From: a virus
DNA length: 29,091 nucleotides
Virus record (IMG/VR): IMGVR_UViG_3300008267_000425
Coordinates: 1 to 29,091 of that record
Reading direction: 5' to 3' (one strand)
Part shown: piece by piece, positions 1 to 7,885 of the stretch
How positions within the stretch are numbered: position 1 is the first letter of the stretch
Layout of the letters: each line of letters begins with the position of its first letter
Position numbers and translations under genes: made by a program
The notes under the pieces: model-generated
The model's database searches: none
What the model was told of the DNA's origin: nothing
Seen by the model: the letters and a program-made list of their open reading frames with translations, nothing else

Positions 1-914
1 AGGTCATTGGGGCTAACTTTGGCACTCACAGGCATCAGCAAGTCCAAGTAATCGCACATGACAAAGTCCACTTTCAATCCTGTTTGCACTTGCACTTCTT
101 TGATATAGCTTCTGATGTCATTGATGTTGCTCTGTGCTGGCAAGGCCTTGATACGATACTGTCCAGCTTTCTTACTAACTAACTTAACTTTGAGTTCAGT
201 CTGATCTATGTCCTTGCGGATCTCTTTGGTGCTCATACCAGCCAGCATGGCATCAGTTCTCAGGGCACACAGTTCTTCACTCAGCTCTAAACTGATATAC
301 ACGCCGCTGAGTCCGGCCTGTAACCAACTCAAGGCTATGTTCATCATCACAAGACTTTTACCTGATCCAGATCCACCAGCAAATATGTTGAGTTCACCGC
401 GGCTGAATCCACCATACAAGATCTTGTCCATCTGTGGCCAACCTGTTGACACCTGCCCACCCGAGTTGAAGTATTTGTTAATACGTGCTTTGGGATCTGA
501 CCAATAGTCTGTGCCCATGTCCTTGGTCAGGCTGATCTGTACTGCATCTTTGATCAGTTTCTCCACAGGATCATACTCGCCCTTTTCCAGCAAGTCTGCA
601 CTTTTTAAAATAGCACGTTCCAGTTCTTGACGTCTAGTAAAGCCTTCAAACTCGTCCATGAACCATTCAAAATGACCTTCATTCAGATCTGGAATATGAT
701 TCAGTCGCACACCTGTGCTGGCTGCAATCTGTTCCACTGTAGGTAAAGTCTTGTGATCGTCACTGTGCTTGGCAATAAACTCAGCCGCAGGTCTTAAACT
801 TCTATCAAAGTTTTCTGGATTGTAAATGTTCTGCACACGCACATACGACTCTGCGTCTTGCAACATCATTTCTAAGAATAGGCGTTGGACTTCAAGTCCG
901 TAATCTTTTAACAA
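1..914 (-). CDS. 41: Replicative DNA helicase, T4 gp41-like (3' end missing)
   Basis: Hexameric DnaB-type helicase that unwinds DNA at the phage fork and works with the primase encoded just upstream. The reading frame is open from a TTG at 914 to the window edge (about 304 residues). The N-terminal 130 residues are helical. The RecA-like core follows, with Walker A GGSGSGKS at residues 180-187, an ISLELSEE segment after it, and a Walker B-like VDFVMCDYLDLL near residue 290. TTG is chosen because an in-frame TAA lies 12 nt upstream and AAGGA sits about 7 nt before it; the first ATG would be at 869. It overlaps the primase end by 23 nt, so translation is probably coupled. The C-terminal third, including the arginine finger, is outside the window. 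Confidence 0.9.
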   Translation of the reverse strand, partial: MLKDYGLEVQRLFLEMMLQDAESYVRVQNIYNPENFDRSLRPAAEFIAKHSDDHKTLPTVEQIAASTGVRLNHIPDLNEGHFEWFMDEFEGFTRRQELERAILKSADLLEKGEYDPVEKLIKDAVQISLTKDMGTDYWSDPKARINKYFNSGGQVSTGWPQMDKILYGGFSRGELNIFAGGSGSGKSLVMMNIALSWLQAGLSGVYISLELSEELCALRTDAMLAGMSTKEIRKDIDQTELKVKLVSKKAGQYRIKALPAQSNINDIRSYIKEVQVQTGLKVDFVMCDYLDLLMPVSAKVSPND

Positions 915-1851
915 GTTGTTTTTTCCTTAGTTCAATTTTTATTCGACTGGTTTCTTTGGCCTGCATGATAGTTATCAAAGTTGCTACCTTTCCACAACGA
1001 ATCACAGCATCGTTTACATCTTTTACATCCGCGGGCCAGTCAGGGATACTTACTGCCCAGCCCAGTTCCACTGCACGATCTACCAGGCGCATGCCCGGCT
1101 CGTCTTGATCGGGCACTACAATGATTTCGCTATCCAGACTACGTATGAGTCGTACCTGAGCATCATTGACATCGGCATGTAGTACAGCAAGTCCGTTGAT
1201 ACTGAGCGCATCAAACACCCCCTCGACTACAATTGCGTACTGCCAATTGGCGCCTTGTAAGTCTGTGCCAAATACATAGCCCGGCTGTATGTCTTGGATA
1301 TATCGGGGTGTGCGGTTATCTAAAAATCTTGTTGTATGCCCTACTACTTGATTGTCATGCGTAAACGGAATCACAATGCCAGGGCGTGGCATTGTTTTAT
1401 ATAAAAATGGATAGTCCAATGGCGCCTGGCGTTGCTTTAAATACTCCACAGCAGATTCATTCAGAGGTTGTGTGTCGGCGGGCAAATCCCGTTCTTCAAA
1501 CTCGATATTTTGTAAACGATTTGACAACTGCTGACGCTCACTGAGTATGCCTTCTATGTTTCGTTGCCGTAGACTTTCTAGATTGATGCGTTCTATTTCT
1601 TCCTGTGGCACATTCATCCAACCCAATAACTTGCGTGCTTTGAATGTGAGTGTACGACCCAGGACAAAACTGGCAGTAAATCCACAGTTGAAACAGTGAT
1701 AACTCCAGCCTGCAGACGTGGTCTTGATGCCGCCACGACTGCGTCGATCTCGGCTTTCGCCATTGTGCTCACAACAGGGTGCATTGAAACTGGTCCAGCC
1801 ACTAGCACTGGGCTTGCGTCGTACGGGCAAGTAGGACAAGACATCAATCAT
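892..1851 (-). CDS. 61: DNA primase, T4 gp61-like
   Basis: Makes the RNA primers for lagging-strand synthesis together with the gp41 helicase. The 319-residue protein has an N-terminal zinc ribbon (cysteines and histidine at 26, 27 and 29, then C53 and C56 in YHCFNCGF) followed by a linker and a TOPRIM domain with VVEGVFDALS and VVPDQDEPG, the acidic residues that hold catalytic metal. Length is close to T4 gp61 (342). The ATG at 1851 lies only 5 nt after a TATAAT box and has no Shine-Dalgarno sequence, which suggests a leaderless message. The helicase gene follows with a 23-nt overlap. Family assignment rests on motif order and on the neighbour. Confidence 0.9.
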   Translation of the reverse strand: MIDVLSYLPVRRKPSASGWTSFNAPCCEHNGESRDRRSRGGIKTTSAGWSYHCFNCGFTASFVLGRTLTFKARKLLGWMNVPQEEIERINLESLRQRNIEGILSERQQLSNRLQNIEFEERDLPADTQPLNESAVEYLKQRQAPLDYPFLYKTMPRPGIVIPFTHDNQVVGHTTRFLDNRTPRYIQDIQPGYVFGTDLQGANWQYAIVVEGVFDALSINGLAVLHADVNDAQVRLIRSLDSEIIVVPDQDEPGMRLVDRAVELGWAVSIPDWPADVKDVNDAVIRCGKVATLITIMQAKETSRIKIELRKKQLVKRLRT

Positions 1852-1885
1852 GTTGTATTATAACATGATTTTTGATCTAGATCAA
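1847..1885. repeat. Two palindromes over the primase promoter
   Basis: ATCATGTT/AACATGAT forms an inverted repeat with 8-nt arms (1847-1854 and 1862-1869) around the -10 box and start codon. TTGATCTAGATCAA (1872-1885) is a perfect 14-bp palindrome that includes the -35 box. Such symmetry suits a dimeric DNA-binding regulator, or an RNA hairpin for transcripts reading through from upstream. No T-tract follows, so this is not a standard terminator. Confidence 0.55.
1857..1885 (-). promoter_or_regulatory. sigma70-like promoter of primase-helicase genes
   Basis: A -35 box TTGATC (1880-1885) and a consensus -10 box TATAAT (1857-1862) are separated by 17 nt. The -10 ends 5 nt before the primase ATG, so the predicted start of transcription falls at or next to the start codon. 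Confidence 0.7.
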
Positions 1886-1897
1886 TACTGATCGGGA

Positions 1898-3055
1898 CTA
1901 ACGGTAAAGTAGATTTACCACAAAGCCTGTGGAAATTATCACTATGGCGCCTTGACTTTGTGGTGGAACTGGATAGGCATTCACATTGACTCCGGCAGCT
2001 GGCACAGGCCAATAGCCTGATCCGCCATTGGTCACTGTGACACCTGTGACCACTCCGATATTGTTGATAACAGCTTCGGCTGTAGCTCCGGCACCATTGC
2101 CCAAAATGCTGACTGTGGGCGGAGCCAAATAGCCACTTCCACCGTTGGCCACGGTGATGCTGGTCACAACACCATCTGTGCAAAAAGCATAGGCTATGGC
2201 CGGTGTTCCAGGAGGCTCGGGTGTGGCAAAAATTGAATTGTTAAAACACAGTTTCAACAAGGGATGCCATCCAATGATGTTCATGTGTATGGTTCTGGTT
2301 TCGTTTAGATAGGTGGTTGACTCAGTGACATTGTACCAGATACTTTGATAGTTTTCTGCAGCCTGTGCCTTGATAGTTCCGGTATAACCAATCAGGTCCA
2401 TTTGTATGGTGGTTACCGGACCGCGTGGTTCAATAAAACTACTGAAATATTCTGTGTTCCATAAACCCGGAAAGCCGCCACCTGCGCCAGTTGGATTGCC
2501 GGACCAGTAAGGATTGCCGCCCGGAAAATTGCTGTATCCAGCTCCATCATAGCTGATTTCGTTGGAAACTTCTAGTGTGGGGATTGTCAACTCGGCGCTG
2601 GGTACAAATTCGGGCAAGACTGAATTTACGATATCCACTGGAGCTCTTGCACCAGCTTGTGCGTCTACAAATACTGCTTCGGTGAGCCCACCTGTTTGTG
2701 TGCGAGCCAAACTGTAGCTGGCTGGTTGTGCTTGAACTGCCAAAAGTTCGTCAGTGGTCAATGTGACCTTGGCTCGGCCTGTGGCAGAGCTCAGCGCGAC
2801 CAAGGGCGCTTCCAATAGAATCTTGTCGCCGGACTGGCTGATGGCACGAAATACAAATGTGCTACCGGTGATGTTGACAGGTTTTTGATCTTGATTGATG
2901 AATTCAAACAAAATCACATTGTCAACACCTTTGTTAATTGTTAGTTTTTTAGCGTACACAGGATCCCACCTATATGTGAATGTAGAACCGTCGCTGGTGT
3001 CCAGGAGTAGGACTCGTGTGCGTTGCTGGTACAGATAAGCGGTGGTTGAATACAT
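1898..3055 (-). CDS. Probable virion structural protein with GGSGY repeats
   Basis: A 385-residue protein rich in Gly, Ser, Thr and Val and with low charge, typical of phage tail or baseplate components. Residues about 25-130 (KKLTINKGVDNVILFEFINQ onward) resemble the beta-sandwich N-terminal domain of phage baseplate or receptor-binding proteins. The C-terminal 92 residues carry two copies of a unit with VVTxxTVxNGGSGY (starting near residues 294 and 334), a motif often seen in tail and fibre proteins of large aquatic phages. A late box GCTAAATA lies 6 nt before the ATG, consistent with late expression. The exact role (fibre, baseplate, decoration) cannot be decided. Confidence 0.6.
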   Translation of the reverse strand: MYSTTAYLYQQRTRVLLLDTSDGSTFTYRWDPVYAKKLTINKGVDNVILFEFINQDQKPVNITGSTFVFRAISQSGDKILLEAPLVALSSATGRAKVTLTTDELLAVQAQPASYSLARTQTGGLTEAVFVDAQAGARAPVDIVNSVLPEFVPSAELTIPTLEVSNEISYDGAGYSNFPGGNPYWSGNPTGAGGGFPGLWNTEYFSSFIEPRGPVTTIQMDLIGYTGTIKAQAAENYQSIWYNVTESTTYLNETRTIHMNIIGWHPLLKLCFNNSIFATPEPPGTPAIAYAFCTDGVVTSITVANGGSGYLAPPTVSILGNGAGATAEAVINNIGVVTGVTVTNGGSGYWPVPAAGVNVNAYPVPPQSQGAIVIISTGFVVNLLYR

Positions 3056-3061
3056 ACATGC

Positions 3062-3069
3062 TATTTAGC
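3062..3069 (-). promoter_or_regulatory. Late promoter box (GCTAAATA)
   Basis: Variant of the T4 late box TATAAATA with two mismatches at the first positions, 6 nt upstream of the ATG at 3055. The same CTAAATA core and the same 6-nt spacing recur upstream of the plus-strand gene at 11499. Confidence 0.45.
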
Positions 3070-3096
3070 GATTGTGCAACCATGATGGAAATTGGG

Positions 3097-3104
3097 TATA
3101 AATA
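3097..3104 (+). promoter_or_regulatory. Late promoter box (TATAAATA)
   Basis: A perfect T4 late promoter octamer inside GGGTATAAATACCC. It ends 6 nt before the ATG of the plus-strand gene at 3111, with no ribosome binding site between. Confidence 0.7.
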
Positions 3105-3110
3105 CCCCAG

Positions 3111-3488
3111 ATGGCCAATGACATATTCAACCAACTAGCAGAAAAATATCCATTCATAACCCTGTGTGTGTATGCCAGCACAGAATACGTGGGTATCATA
3201 CAAAATCAAGATGACTCAATCACCACGATCTACGACTTTGGAAACATACAAGATCTGCCAAGTAAACGACGTTTTTTAGAATTGGCCAATGTTTGGTGGT
3301 GGGAATCAAACCGTAGCATACCCATAAACATATTCTTAAAAGCTGAATGGGACCCGTTCCGTATGTGTTTGCGTACTTTTGTCAACAAGGACCTACAAAT
3401 CTTGCATGGTCCGGTGTGCAGTCTCAGTGAAATGGCCCGTAAAAAAAGCAAGAGAAAATCAATTACTCTGGTCCGGCGTGTTGATTAG
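3111..3488 (+). CDS. Conserved phage protein of unknown function
   Basis: A 125-residue protein starting MANDIFNQLAEKYPFITLCV, with a mixed alpha/beta look, a Trp triplet (VWWWES, near residue 60) and a strongly basic tail (ARKKSKRK). I do not recognise a family with a known function; it resembles short conserved proteins of marine T4-like phages. It stands alone on the plus strand, driven by a perfect late box 6 nt upstream, so it is probably a late protein. Its last 30 nt overlap tail-to-tail with the minus-strand gene ending at 3459. The basic tail could bind nucleic acid, but that is only a guess. Confidence 0.7.
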   Translation: MANDIFNQLAEKYPFITLCVYASTEYVGIIQNQDDSITTIYDFGNIQDLPSKRRFLELANVWWWESNRSIPINIFLKAEWDPFRMCLRTFVNKDLQILHGPVCSLSEMARKKSKRKSITLVRRVD

Positions 3489-4037
3489 ATTCATGTGCAG
3501 GGCCACCAGGGCCGCATAAGAAATTGCATGGCTTTGCTTGAACACAAATCCTCGGCTGCTATCACCGTCCCAAACAGATCGAAATACTTGATCCCAGGGT
3601 TGGTTTTGCAAGTGTGCCTTGCCGGGACGGATGATACTGATAAATGCTGCCATCCTAGGAATACTGTCGGGCCGCATTGATCGAAGCAACTCTGTGTAGT
3701 TACCAATGTGTACCAATTGTTTGGCCCATTCTGGATCAGTCCACAATCTGGACCAGGGTGGATCCTGGTGCAGAACTTGTTTATAATGTTCGGGACTTTG
3801 TATCAACTGATACACTGTCATGTTCAATAGATCTATCTTGAAGTAGCCCAGTTGTTCAGCTGTTTGATAATCTATGGCCGCACAGGACTCAACAGGATCC
3901 ACAGGTATATCTGTGACATATACTCCGCTGTTATGACGTCTCACCTGTCCTTGATGTAGCTGACGTGCTGGCGTGGCTTTGATCAACTTGAGTAACTGAT
4001 CTCTGTCGGCCAAGTCTATGTCAATATCTGCACTCAT
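3459..4037 (-). CDS. Miniature DNA polymerase III alpha (DnaE)-like protein
   Basis: A 192-residue protein whose segments match bacterial DnaE in the same order with the intervening domains missing. ADIDIDLADRDQLL (3-16) matches the PDFDVDF palm motif holding two catalytic Asp. HNSGVYV (35-41) matches HAGGVVI. EQLGYFKIDLLNM (61-73) matches the GLVKFDFLGL motif holding the third Asp. LRSMRPDSIPRMAAFISIIRPG (118-139 region) matches the LIKRLQPD...ALFRPG segment, and FKQSHAISYA (166-175) matches FNKSHSAAYA. E. coli DnaE has 1160 residues, so PHP, thumb, most of the fingers and all C-terminal domains are absent. ATG at 4037 overlaps the upstream stop as TAATG. Whether it can polymerise is unknown; it may be regulatory or structural. 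Confidence 0.7.
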   Translation of the reverse strand: MSADIDIDLADRDQLLKLIKATPARQLHQGQVRRHNSGVYVTDIPVDPVESCAAIDYQTAEQLGYFKIDLLNMTVYQLIQSPEHYKQVLHQDPPWSRLWTDPEWAKQLVHIGNYTELLRSMRPDSIPRMAAFISIIRPGKAHLQNQPWDQVFRSVWDGDSSRGFVFKQSHAISYAALVALHMNLINTPDQSN

Positions 4038-4711
4038 TACCAACCTGCTTTCTGTAACATTTCCTTCACATATTCTTGGTCAGCCACATAGTCAGAGAAC
4101 TTTTTCATCCACACTTCTGAATCTATGTAGGACCAGATCATGGCTATCTGGCTGGCATCTAATTCACCCAAGAACCGTTGTCCGCTTTCACAATTGTACA
4201 CTATCCAAGCACTGATGCGACCAGTGGTCACAGCATAGACCATGGCATTGGTATTGCCGTAGCGCAGGCAGTCCTCGGCAGGATTGCCTGTTTGTTCTGA
4301 CCAATCTATGGCAAACTCCATGGCTCTAGCCAGGGCATCGTTCACATTCTCCACACGCAAGTAGTCTATCAAGTATTCGGTATACATGGTATCTCGTCCC
4401 CAGTGATCAATCTTCTTATTGTGCTTGAGCAACCATTCCATGAATCTGGCCGGATTAACAGCCCGGGTATCCACGCAGTATCTACCAAATTTCACAAAGG
4501 CACGGTAGTAAGGACTGGTCGCAAAGTCTTCAAATGTTTTTAACTTAGCACTACCCTGTGTAAGTTCATAGAATTTTAAATAAGCATTAAGCCCAATTCT
4601 AACTCCTGTTTCGTCTTTTTCCTGTCGACGACGACGCGGCTCGCAACTATGCACCGCAAGACTAGACTCTTTGATAAAGTCTTTTCGACAGTACTGACAG
4701 GTATAACTCAT
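4037..4711 (-). CDS. Zinc-finger conserved phage protein
   Basis: A 224-residue protein. The N-terminus has a C2HC-type zinc finger (C5, C8, H21, C23: CQYCRKDF...AVHSCE) followed by a basic stretch RRRRQEK, which suggests DNA or RNA binding. The rest is helical and Trp/Tyr-rich (AFVKFGRY, WLLKHNKKIDHW) and matches nothing of known function that I recognise, though proteins of this shape are conserved in marine T4-like phages. It overlaps its neighbours at both ends (ATGA with the SGNH gene, TAATG with the mini-DnaE), so it is translated as part of this polycistron. T4 late sigma factor gp55 was considered and not supported. Confidence 0.7.
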   Translation of the reverse strand: MSYTCQYCRKDFIKESSLAVHSCEPRRRRQEKDETGVRIGLNAYLKFYELTQGSAKLKTFEDFATSPYYRAFVKFGRYCVDTRAVNPARFMEWLLKHNKKIDHWGRDTMYTEYLIDYLRVENVNDALARAMEFAIDWSEQTGNPAEDCLRYGNTNAMVYAVTTGRISAWIVYNCESGQRFLGELDASQIAMIWSYIDSEVWMKKFSDYVADQEYVKEMLQKAGW

Positions 4712-5409
4712 AACAATTTATTATCTTGAATGTAGTTAATTAAAAATTCATTCAACAGTTGAAATTGTCCAATTTTGGGGTGTCTGGCACTAAGTGGTAA
4801 TTTATTATCGTAAACATTCCATTCTACTCCATGAGAATATTGCCAGTCATTTGCACACCATTCTAACCCATTTATTATGCTAGTGGATTTTTTTAACGGC
4901 AAAAATCGAGGGTCATTATAAAATTTTTCGTACACGTCGGTGGCTTGTTTATATAATACCACTTGATGTCCTCGACTTTTTAGATCGGCAATTGTACTTA
5001 ATATTCGATACATTAAATCTTCTAATCGATCGTCAATGCTGTAGACTTGATATTTTAGTTTCAAATCAATGTATTGATCAATTAACCTTTGATCCCACCC
5101 ATCTTGGTATTGAAAGGTTGAGTTAAAGTTATTACCAATACTTAACCATTTGCCTTCAAACTTATCATCAAAATTATTAATTGGTAGTTCAGATCTGCCT
5201 AAAAATGCTAACCCAATAACATAGAATGTAGACTCTGTAGTTTCATACGAATCTTTAAGAGTTGTTCGTAATATACGATCATTACATGATCCTGGAACTG
5301 CAATTGAGTCTGCTTTTGCAATGTTTAATTGTTGAGCCAACTCAACATGACCGTTACCTGCAGAATAACCATGCATATAACTACATCCGTTAACCACTAA
5401 TCGATTCAT
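4708..5409 (-). CDS. SGNH/GDSL-like hydrolase
   Basis: A 233-residue protein with the block layout of SGNH hydrolases: block I GCSYMHG (8-14, candidate nucleophile Ser10), block II Gly in PGSCNDR (39-45) and a C-terminal SARHP (207-211) with a candidate catalytic His210. The usual Asp three residues before that His is absent (Ser207 there), so the triad is incomplete or different. Family members remove acetyl or acyl groups from glycans and lipids, so a link to the glycan genes downstream is possible. The DNA is visibly more AT-rich than the flanking genes, a hint of separate acquisition. ATGA overlaps join it to both neighbours. Confidence 0.6.
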   Translation of the reverse strand: MNRLVVNGCSYMHGYSAGNGHVELAQQLNIAKADSIAVPGSCNDRILRTTLKDSYETTESTFYVIGLAFLGRSELPINNFDDKFEGKWLSIGNNFNSTFQYQDGWDQRLIDQYIDLKLKYQVYSIDDRLEDLMYRILSTIADLKSRGHQVVLYKQATDVYEKFYNDPRFLPLKKSTSIINGLEWCANDWQYSHGVEWNVYDNKLPLSARHPKIGQFQLLNEFLINYIQDNKLL

Positions 5410-5855
5410 TTTTTTGCTTCTTGCCCTAGTTGTTTAAGGTATGCATCTATGTCTTTTTTGGTATTGATTTCGGCCAGGACTTCTAGCTCGTCATCTTTGA
5501 GATGCGGAAACAATTCTGTCAGTTGTTTTTTAATGCTGCCTGCGCCAGGTTCTTTTTTCTTGGGAGCAATCCAGGTATGACGTTGTGTGCCCATGCCAGG
5601 ACTGACTGTGGTGGCACACAACCATTGTAGTTTTGGATGTCGATTGATGGTAAAAAAATGTTTGTTGAGTCGCTCATTGGTTGAGATCAGATAAAACTCT
5701 TGCAGATCTCTGCCACCTTGTACACTTGATCCATAGCGGATCATAAGGAAGTTGCTGAACTTTTTCTTTTCTTCATCAGTGAGTTCGTCGTAGAACCGTC
5801 TATTCTTGCGATCAAACTGCGCCATTTCGTTGTTGATGCTTAGTTTATCACTCAT
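5406..5855 (-). CDS. 62: Sliding-clamp loader small subunit, gp62-like
   Basis: Probable small subunit of the clamp loader, which works with the gp44 ATPase to place the gp45 clamp on DNA. The ATG at 5855 gives 149 residues, shorter than T4 gp62 (187). The central KFSNFLMIRYGSSVQG and FYLISTNERLNKHFF segments and a C-terminal helical region match the layout I recall for the phage clamp loader A family of marine T4-like phages; there is no ATPase motif, as expected. The gp44 and gp45 genes are not in the window. It overlaps the 53-residue gene upstream by 8 nt and the SGNH gene by 4 nt. Confidence 0.6.
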   Translation of the reverse strand: MSDKLSINNEMAQFDRKNRRFYDELTDEEKKKFSNFLMIRYGSSVQGGRDLQEFYLISTNERLNKHFFTINRHPKLQWLCATTVSPGMGTQRHTWIAPKKKEPGAGSIKKQLTELFPHLKDDELEVLAEINTKKDIDAYLKQLGQEAKK

Positions 5856-6009
5856 CAATTTCTATAGGTTTTGATGCTGTATCAATAGGCACATATTTCC
5901 AACCAATTATGAATCTTTCTTTGCCAGCTTCGCGAGCATACACTATGCCTCGTTCATATTCATATGTGTATGTGGCTCCGGGTCTTAGATTTCCTGTGCT
6001 TTGTTCCAT
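5848..6009 (-). CDS. Small conserved protein, 53 residues
   Basis: An open frame that fills the gap between two genes exactly: ATG at 6009 comes one base after the upstream TAA and the TGA at 5848 overlaps the start of the clamp-loader gene by 8 nt. The protein begins MEQSTGNLRPGATYTYEYER and continues with VYAREAGKERFIIGWKY, a beta-rich pattern similar to short proteins I recall from marine T4-like phages. No function is known to me. Packing between two coupled genes supports it being real despite its size. Confidence 0.65.
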   Translation of the reverse strand: MEQSTGNLRPGATYTYEYERGIVYAREAGKERFIIGWKYVPIDTASKPIEIDE

Positions 6010-6010
6010 G

Positions 6011-6511
6011 TTACCAGGCCTTGTTGTAGTCTAATACTTCGCAGTTCCTGCTGATGTCTTTGACAAAATACACACACTCGGGTTTGGCCTCTGTGCCCAC
6101 CGGAACACACAGCATCTGACCATTCTTGAGTTTGGGAGCATACCAGGTAACCTCTTGATAAACGTCAATGATCTCGATGTCTAAAAAACTGGGCCTAAAA
6201 CTGCTGAGTGGATTGAACTGGAATGCTTTGAATCCTCTATCATTGATGGCTGTGAGTGGTAGAATTTCTAAATCTCCTAGATCGGGTTCGCCGATCAGGA
6301 TCTGCCAATCCACTGGCATCTTGACTCGGTGTCCATCTATGCGCAGGACCAAGGCTGGCGCTGTAAAACTTTCTAAGAAGATCAGTGGTATGTAATAATA
6401 ATCAGGGTCAGCTGGATTTGAATTGTCCAGGATGGCAAATCGCATGTCGTCTACTTCTTCAGGTAGATGATCTAGTTCAAATGGAGTGTTATCCAGTGTT
6501 AGTATTCTCAT
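6011..6511 (-). CDS. Conserved T4-like phage protein, unknown function
   Basis: A 166-residue acidic protein starting MRILTLDNTPFELDHLPEEV, with PDYYYIPLIFLESFTAPA and a C-terminal VYFVKDISRNCEVLDYNKAW. It belongs, by recall, to a family kept next to uvsW and clamp-loader genes in marine T4-like phages; the role is unknown. ATG at 6511 is preferred over a TTG at 6526 because it matches the family's N-terminus and lies 6 nt after a TATAAT box. There is no Shine-Dalgarno sequence, so the message may be leaderless. It is the first gene of the polycistron running to 3459. Confidence 0.7.
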   Translation of the reverse strand: MRILTLDNTPFELDHLPEEVDDMRFAILDNSNPADPDYYYIPLIFLESFTAPALVLRIDGHRVKMPVDWQILIGEPDLGDLEILPLTAINDRGFKAFQFNPLSSFRPSFLDIEIIDVYQEVTWYAPKLKNGQMLCVPVGTEAKPECVYFVKDISRNCEVLDYNKAW

Positions 6512-6517
6512 AGTGTT

Positions 6518-6545
6518 ATTATACAACAGATTTGACCAATGTCAA
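6518..6545 (-). promoter_or_regulatory. Consensus sigma70 promoter
   Basis: TTGACA (6540-6545) and TATAAT (6518-6523) are both perfect consensus boxes, 16 nt apart, just downstream of the uvsW stop codon. The -10 ends 6 nt before the ATG at 6511. This should be a strong early promoter for the genes 6511 to 3459. Confidence 0.8.
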
Positions 6546-6547
6546 CC

Positions 6548-7879
6548 TTATTTCCATTGCAACTTTTCCTGTGTGAAAGGATAGTTGGCTTCCCGGTAAA
6601 AAGTCTTGCGTTTGGTAAGATGACGTTTGGCAAATCTACAAGTTGATGTCACGTCCCAGATCTGTACATGGTCCTTGTCTTCGGCCTTGCGGATACCACG
6701 TCCAATACTTTGTATCACTCGCACAAAACTCTTGCCAGGTTCCACAAGAACCAGATTGAAAATCCTAGGTATATTGATACCCACCATGCCTTGTCCGGCG
6801 GCAATACGATCTACCAACACAAGAGTGTTGCCGGTTTCATTGACTTGCCGGATCAAATTGGCAATGGTATCTAATCTGCCGGGCTCTTCCAACAGGTATT
6901 TTAGCTCGCTTTGATAATTGGTAAACTCTGCATGATCTTCCAACTGCACAATGTTCACGTGACATTGTGCCAACACGCCCTGGCTTTGTAATTCGCTGGC
7001 ACTGAGCTTGCCAATCACTGGCCCCAGGCTACATTTCAAGGCTTGCGACTCGAATGGTTCTTTGGGTATGGTTCCTGTGAGTCCCCAGCGCAGGGGAACA
7101 CGACTCATGACCCCAGTAAGCAAGGTCTTTAGTGCGTCGGCCTTGGCCATGTGAACCTCATCCACAATCACACACACAACATCTTGTAAAAACTCACCAA
7201 TGGTACAGTCCCCTACTCCATTTTTTGTATTCTTCAGCAGGATGTTTAGACTTTGCCAGGTACAGATGGTGTGTGTGCGCCCCCATTCTTTGCGATCACC
7301 AAAATAAACACCTACATCCTGTTGCATATTGATGTAGTCTTTTTCTGTTTGTGTTACCAAGCTCTTGTTGGGCACAATCACAATGGTGCGACCGTATGGT
7401 GCCACGGCGTTGCTGAGTGCGGCTGTGATCACTGTCTTGCCAGCACCGGTGGCAATCTCTTGTATGCATTGTGGATTGATCAAGAAATTGTTGATGATTT
7501 CAACTTGATAATCACGCAACTGCATGGGCTGACCTTCCAAGGGATGGCCACGGCCCCACACAATGTGGCCAAACGTGTTTTCGTTTACTTGTTGAAACTC
7601 AAAACTGGTACTGTAGTCTCTTTGATCGTCCAAATCAATATCGTAATTGAACTTTTCCAAGATAGGAATGATATCTGGCAGGAGATTTATGTAAGTGCTA
7701 CCACCCAGTTGGAAGTAACTTACCTTGCCGTCCCAACGGCCCAGTCTCACTGCCGGCAGGTATCTAGCACCCGGTACATCATACTTGAAGGCATTTACCA
7801 GAGCACGTCTAGCATCCAGCTCAAGGCCTTCTATTTTGATATTTACTTCGTCTCGAATTATAATTGTAGCTGTTCGCAT
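6548..7879 (-). CDS. uvsW: UvsW-like SF2 DNA/RNA helicase
   Basis: Superfamily 2 helicase that in T4 unwinds R-loops and branched recombination intermediates and shifts replication from origin-primed to recombination-primed. The 443-residue protein has an N-terminal DNA-binding-like part (GRWDGKVSYFQ), then motif I ATGAGKT (143-149), motif II DEVH (near 240), motif III GLTGT (near 267) and motif VI QSIGRGIRK near residue 390. It is about 60 residues shorter than T4 UvsW (503). The ATG at 7879 is 6 nt after a TATACT box with no Shine-Dalgarno sequence. In T4 this gene is late; here a sigma70-like promoter precedes it. Confidence 0.9.
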   Translation of the reverse strand: MRTATIIIRDEVNIKIEGLELDARRALVNAFKYDVPGARYLPAVRLGRWDGKVSYFQLGGSTYINLLPDIIPILEKFNYDIDLDDQRDYSTSFEFQQVNENTFGHIVWGRGHPLEGQPMQLRDYQVEIINNFLINPQCIQEIATGAGKTVITAALSNAVAPYGRTIVIVPNKSLVTQTEKDYINMQQDVGVYFGDRKEWGRTHTICTWQSLNILLKNTKNGVGDCTIGEFLQDVVCVIVDEVHMAKADALKTLLTGVMSRVPLRWGLTGTIPKEPFESQALKCSLGPVIGKLSASELQSQGVLAQCHVNIVQLEDHAEFTNYQSELKYLLEEPGRLDTIANLIRQVNETGNTLVLVDRIAAGQGMVGINIPRIFNLVLVEPGKSFVRVIQSIGRGIRKAEDKDHVQIWDVTSTCRFAKRHLTKRKTFYREANYPFTQEKLQWK

Positions 7880-7885
7880 AAGGAT

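Noticed and set aside
4037-4711. Late sigma factor gp55
   Set aside because: Zinc-finger start and body lack the sigma region 2 pattern of gp55; no support beyond location near uvsW.
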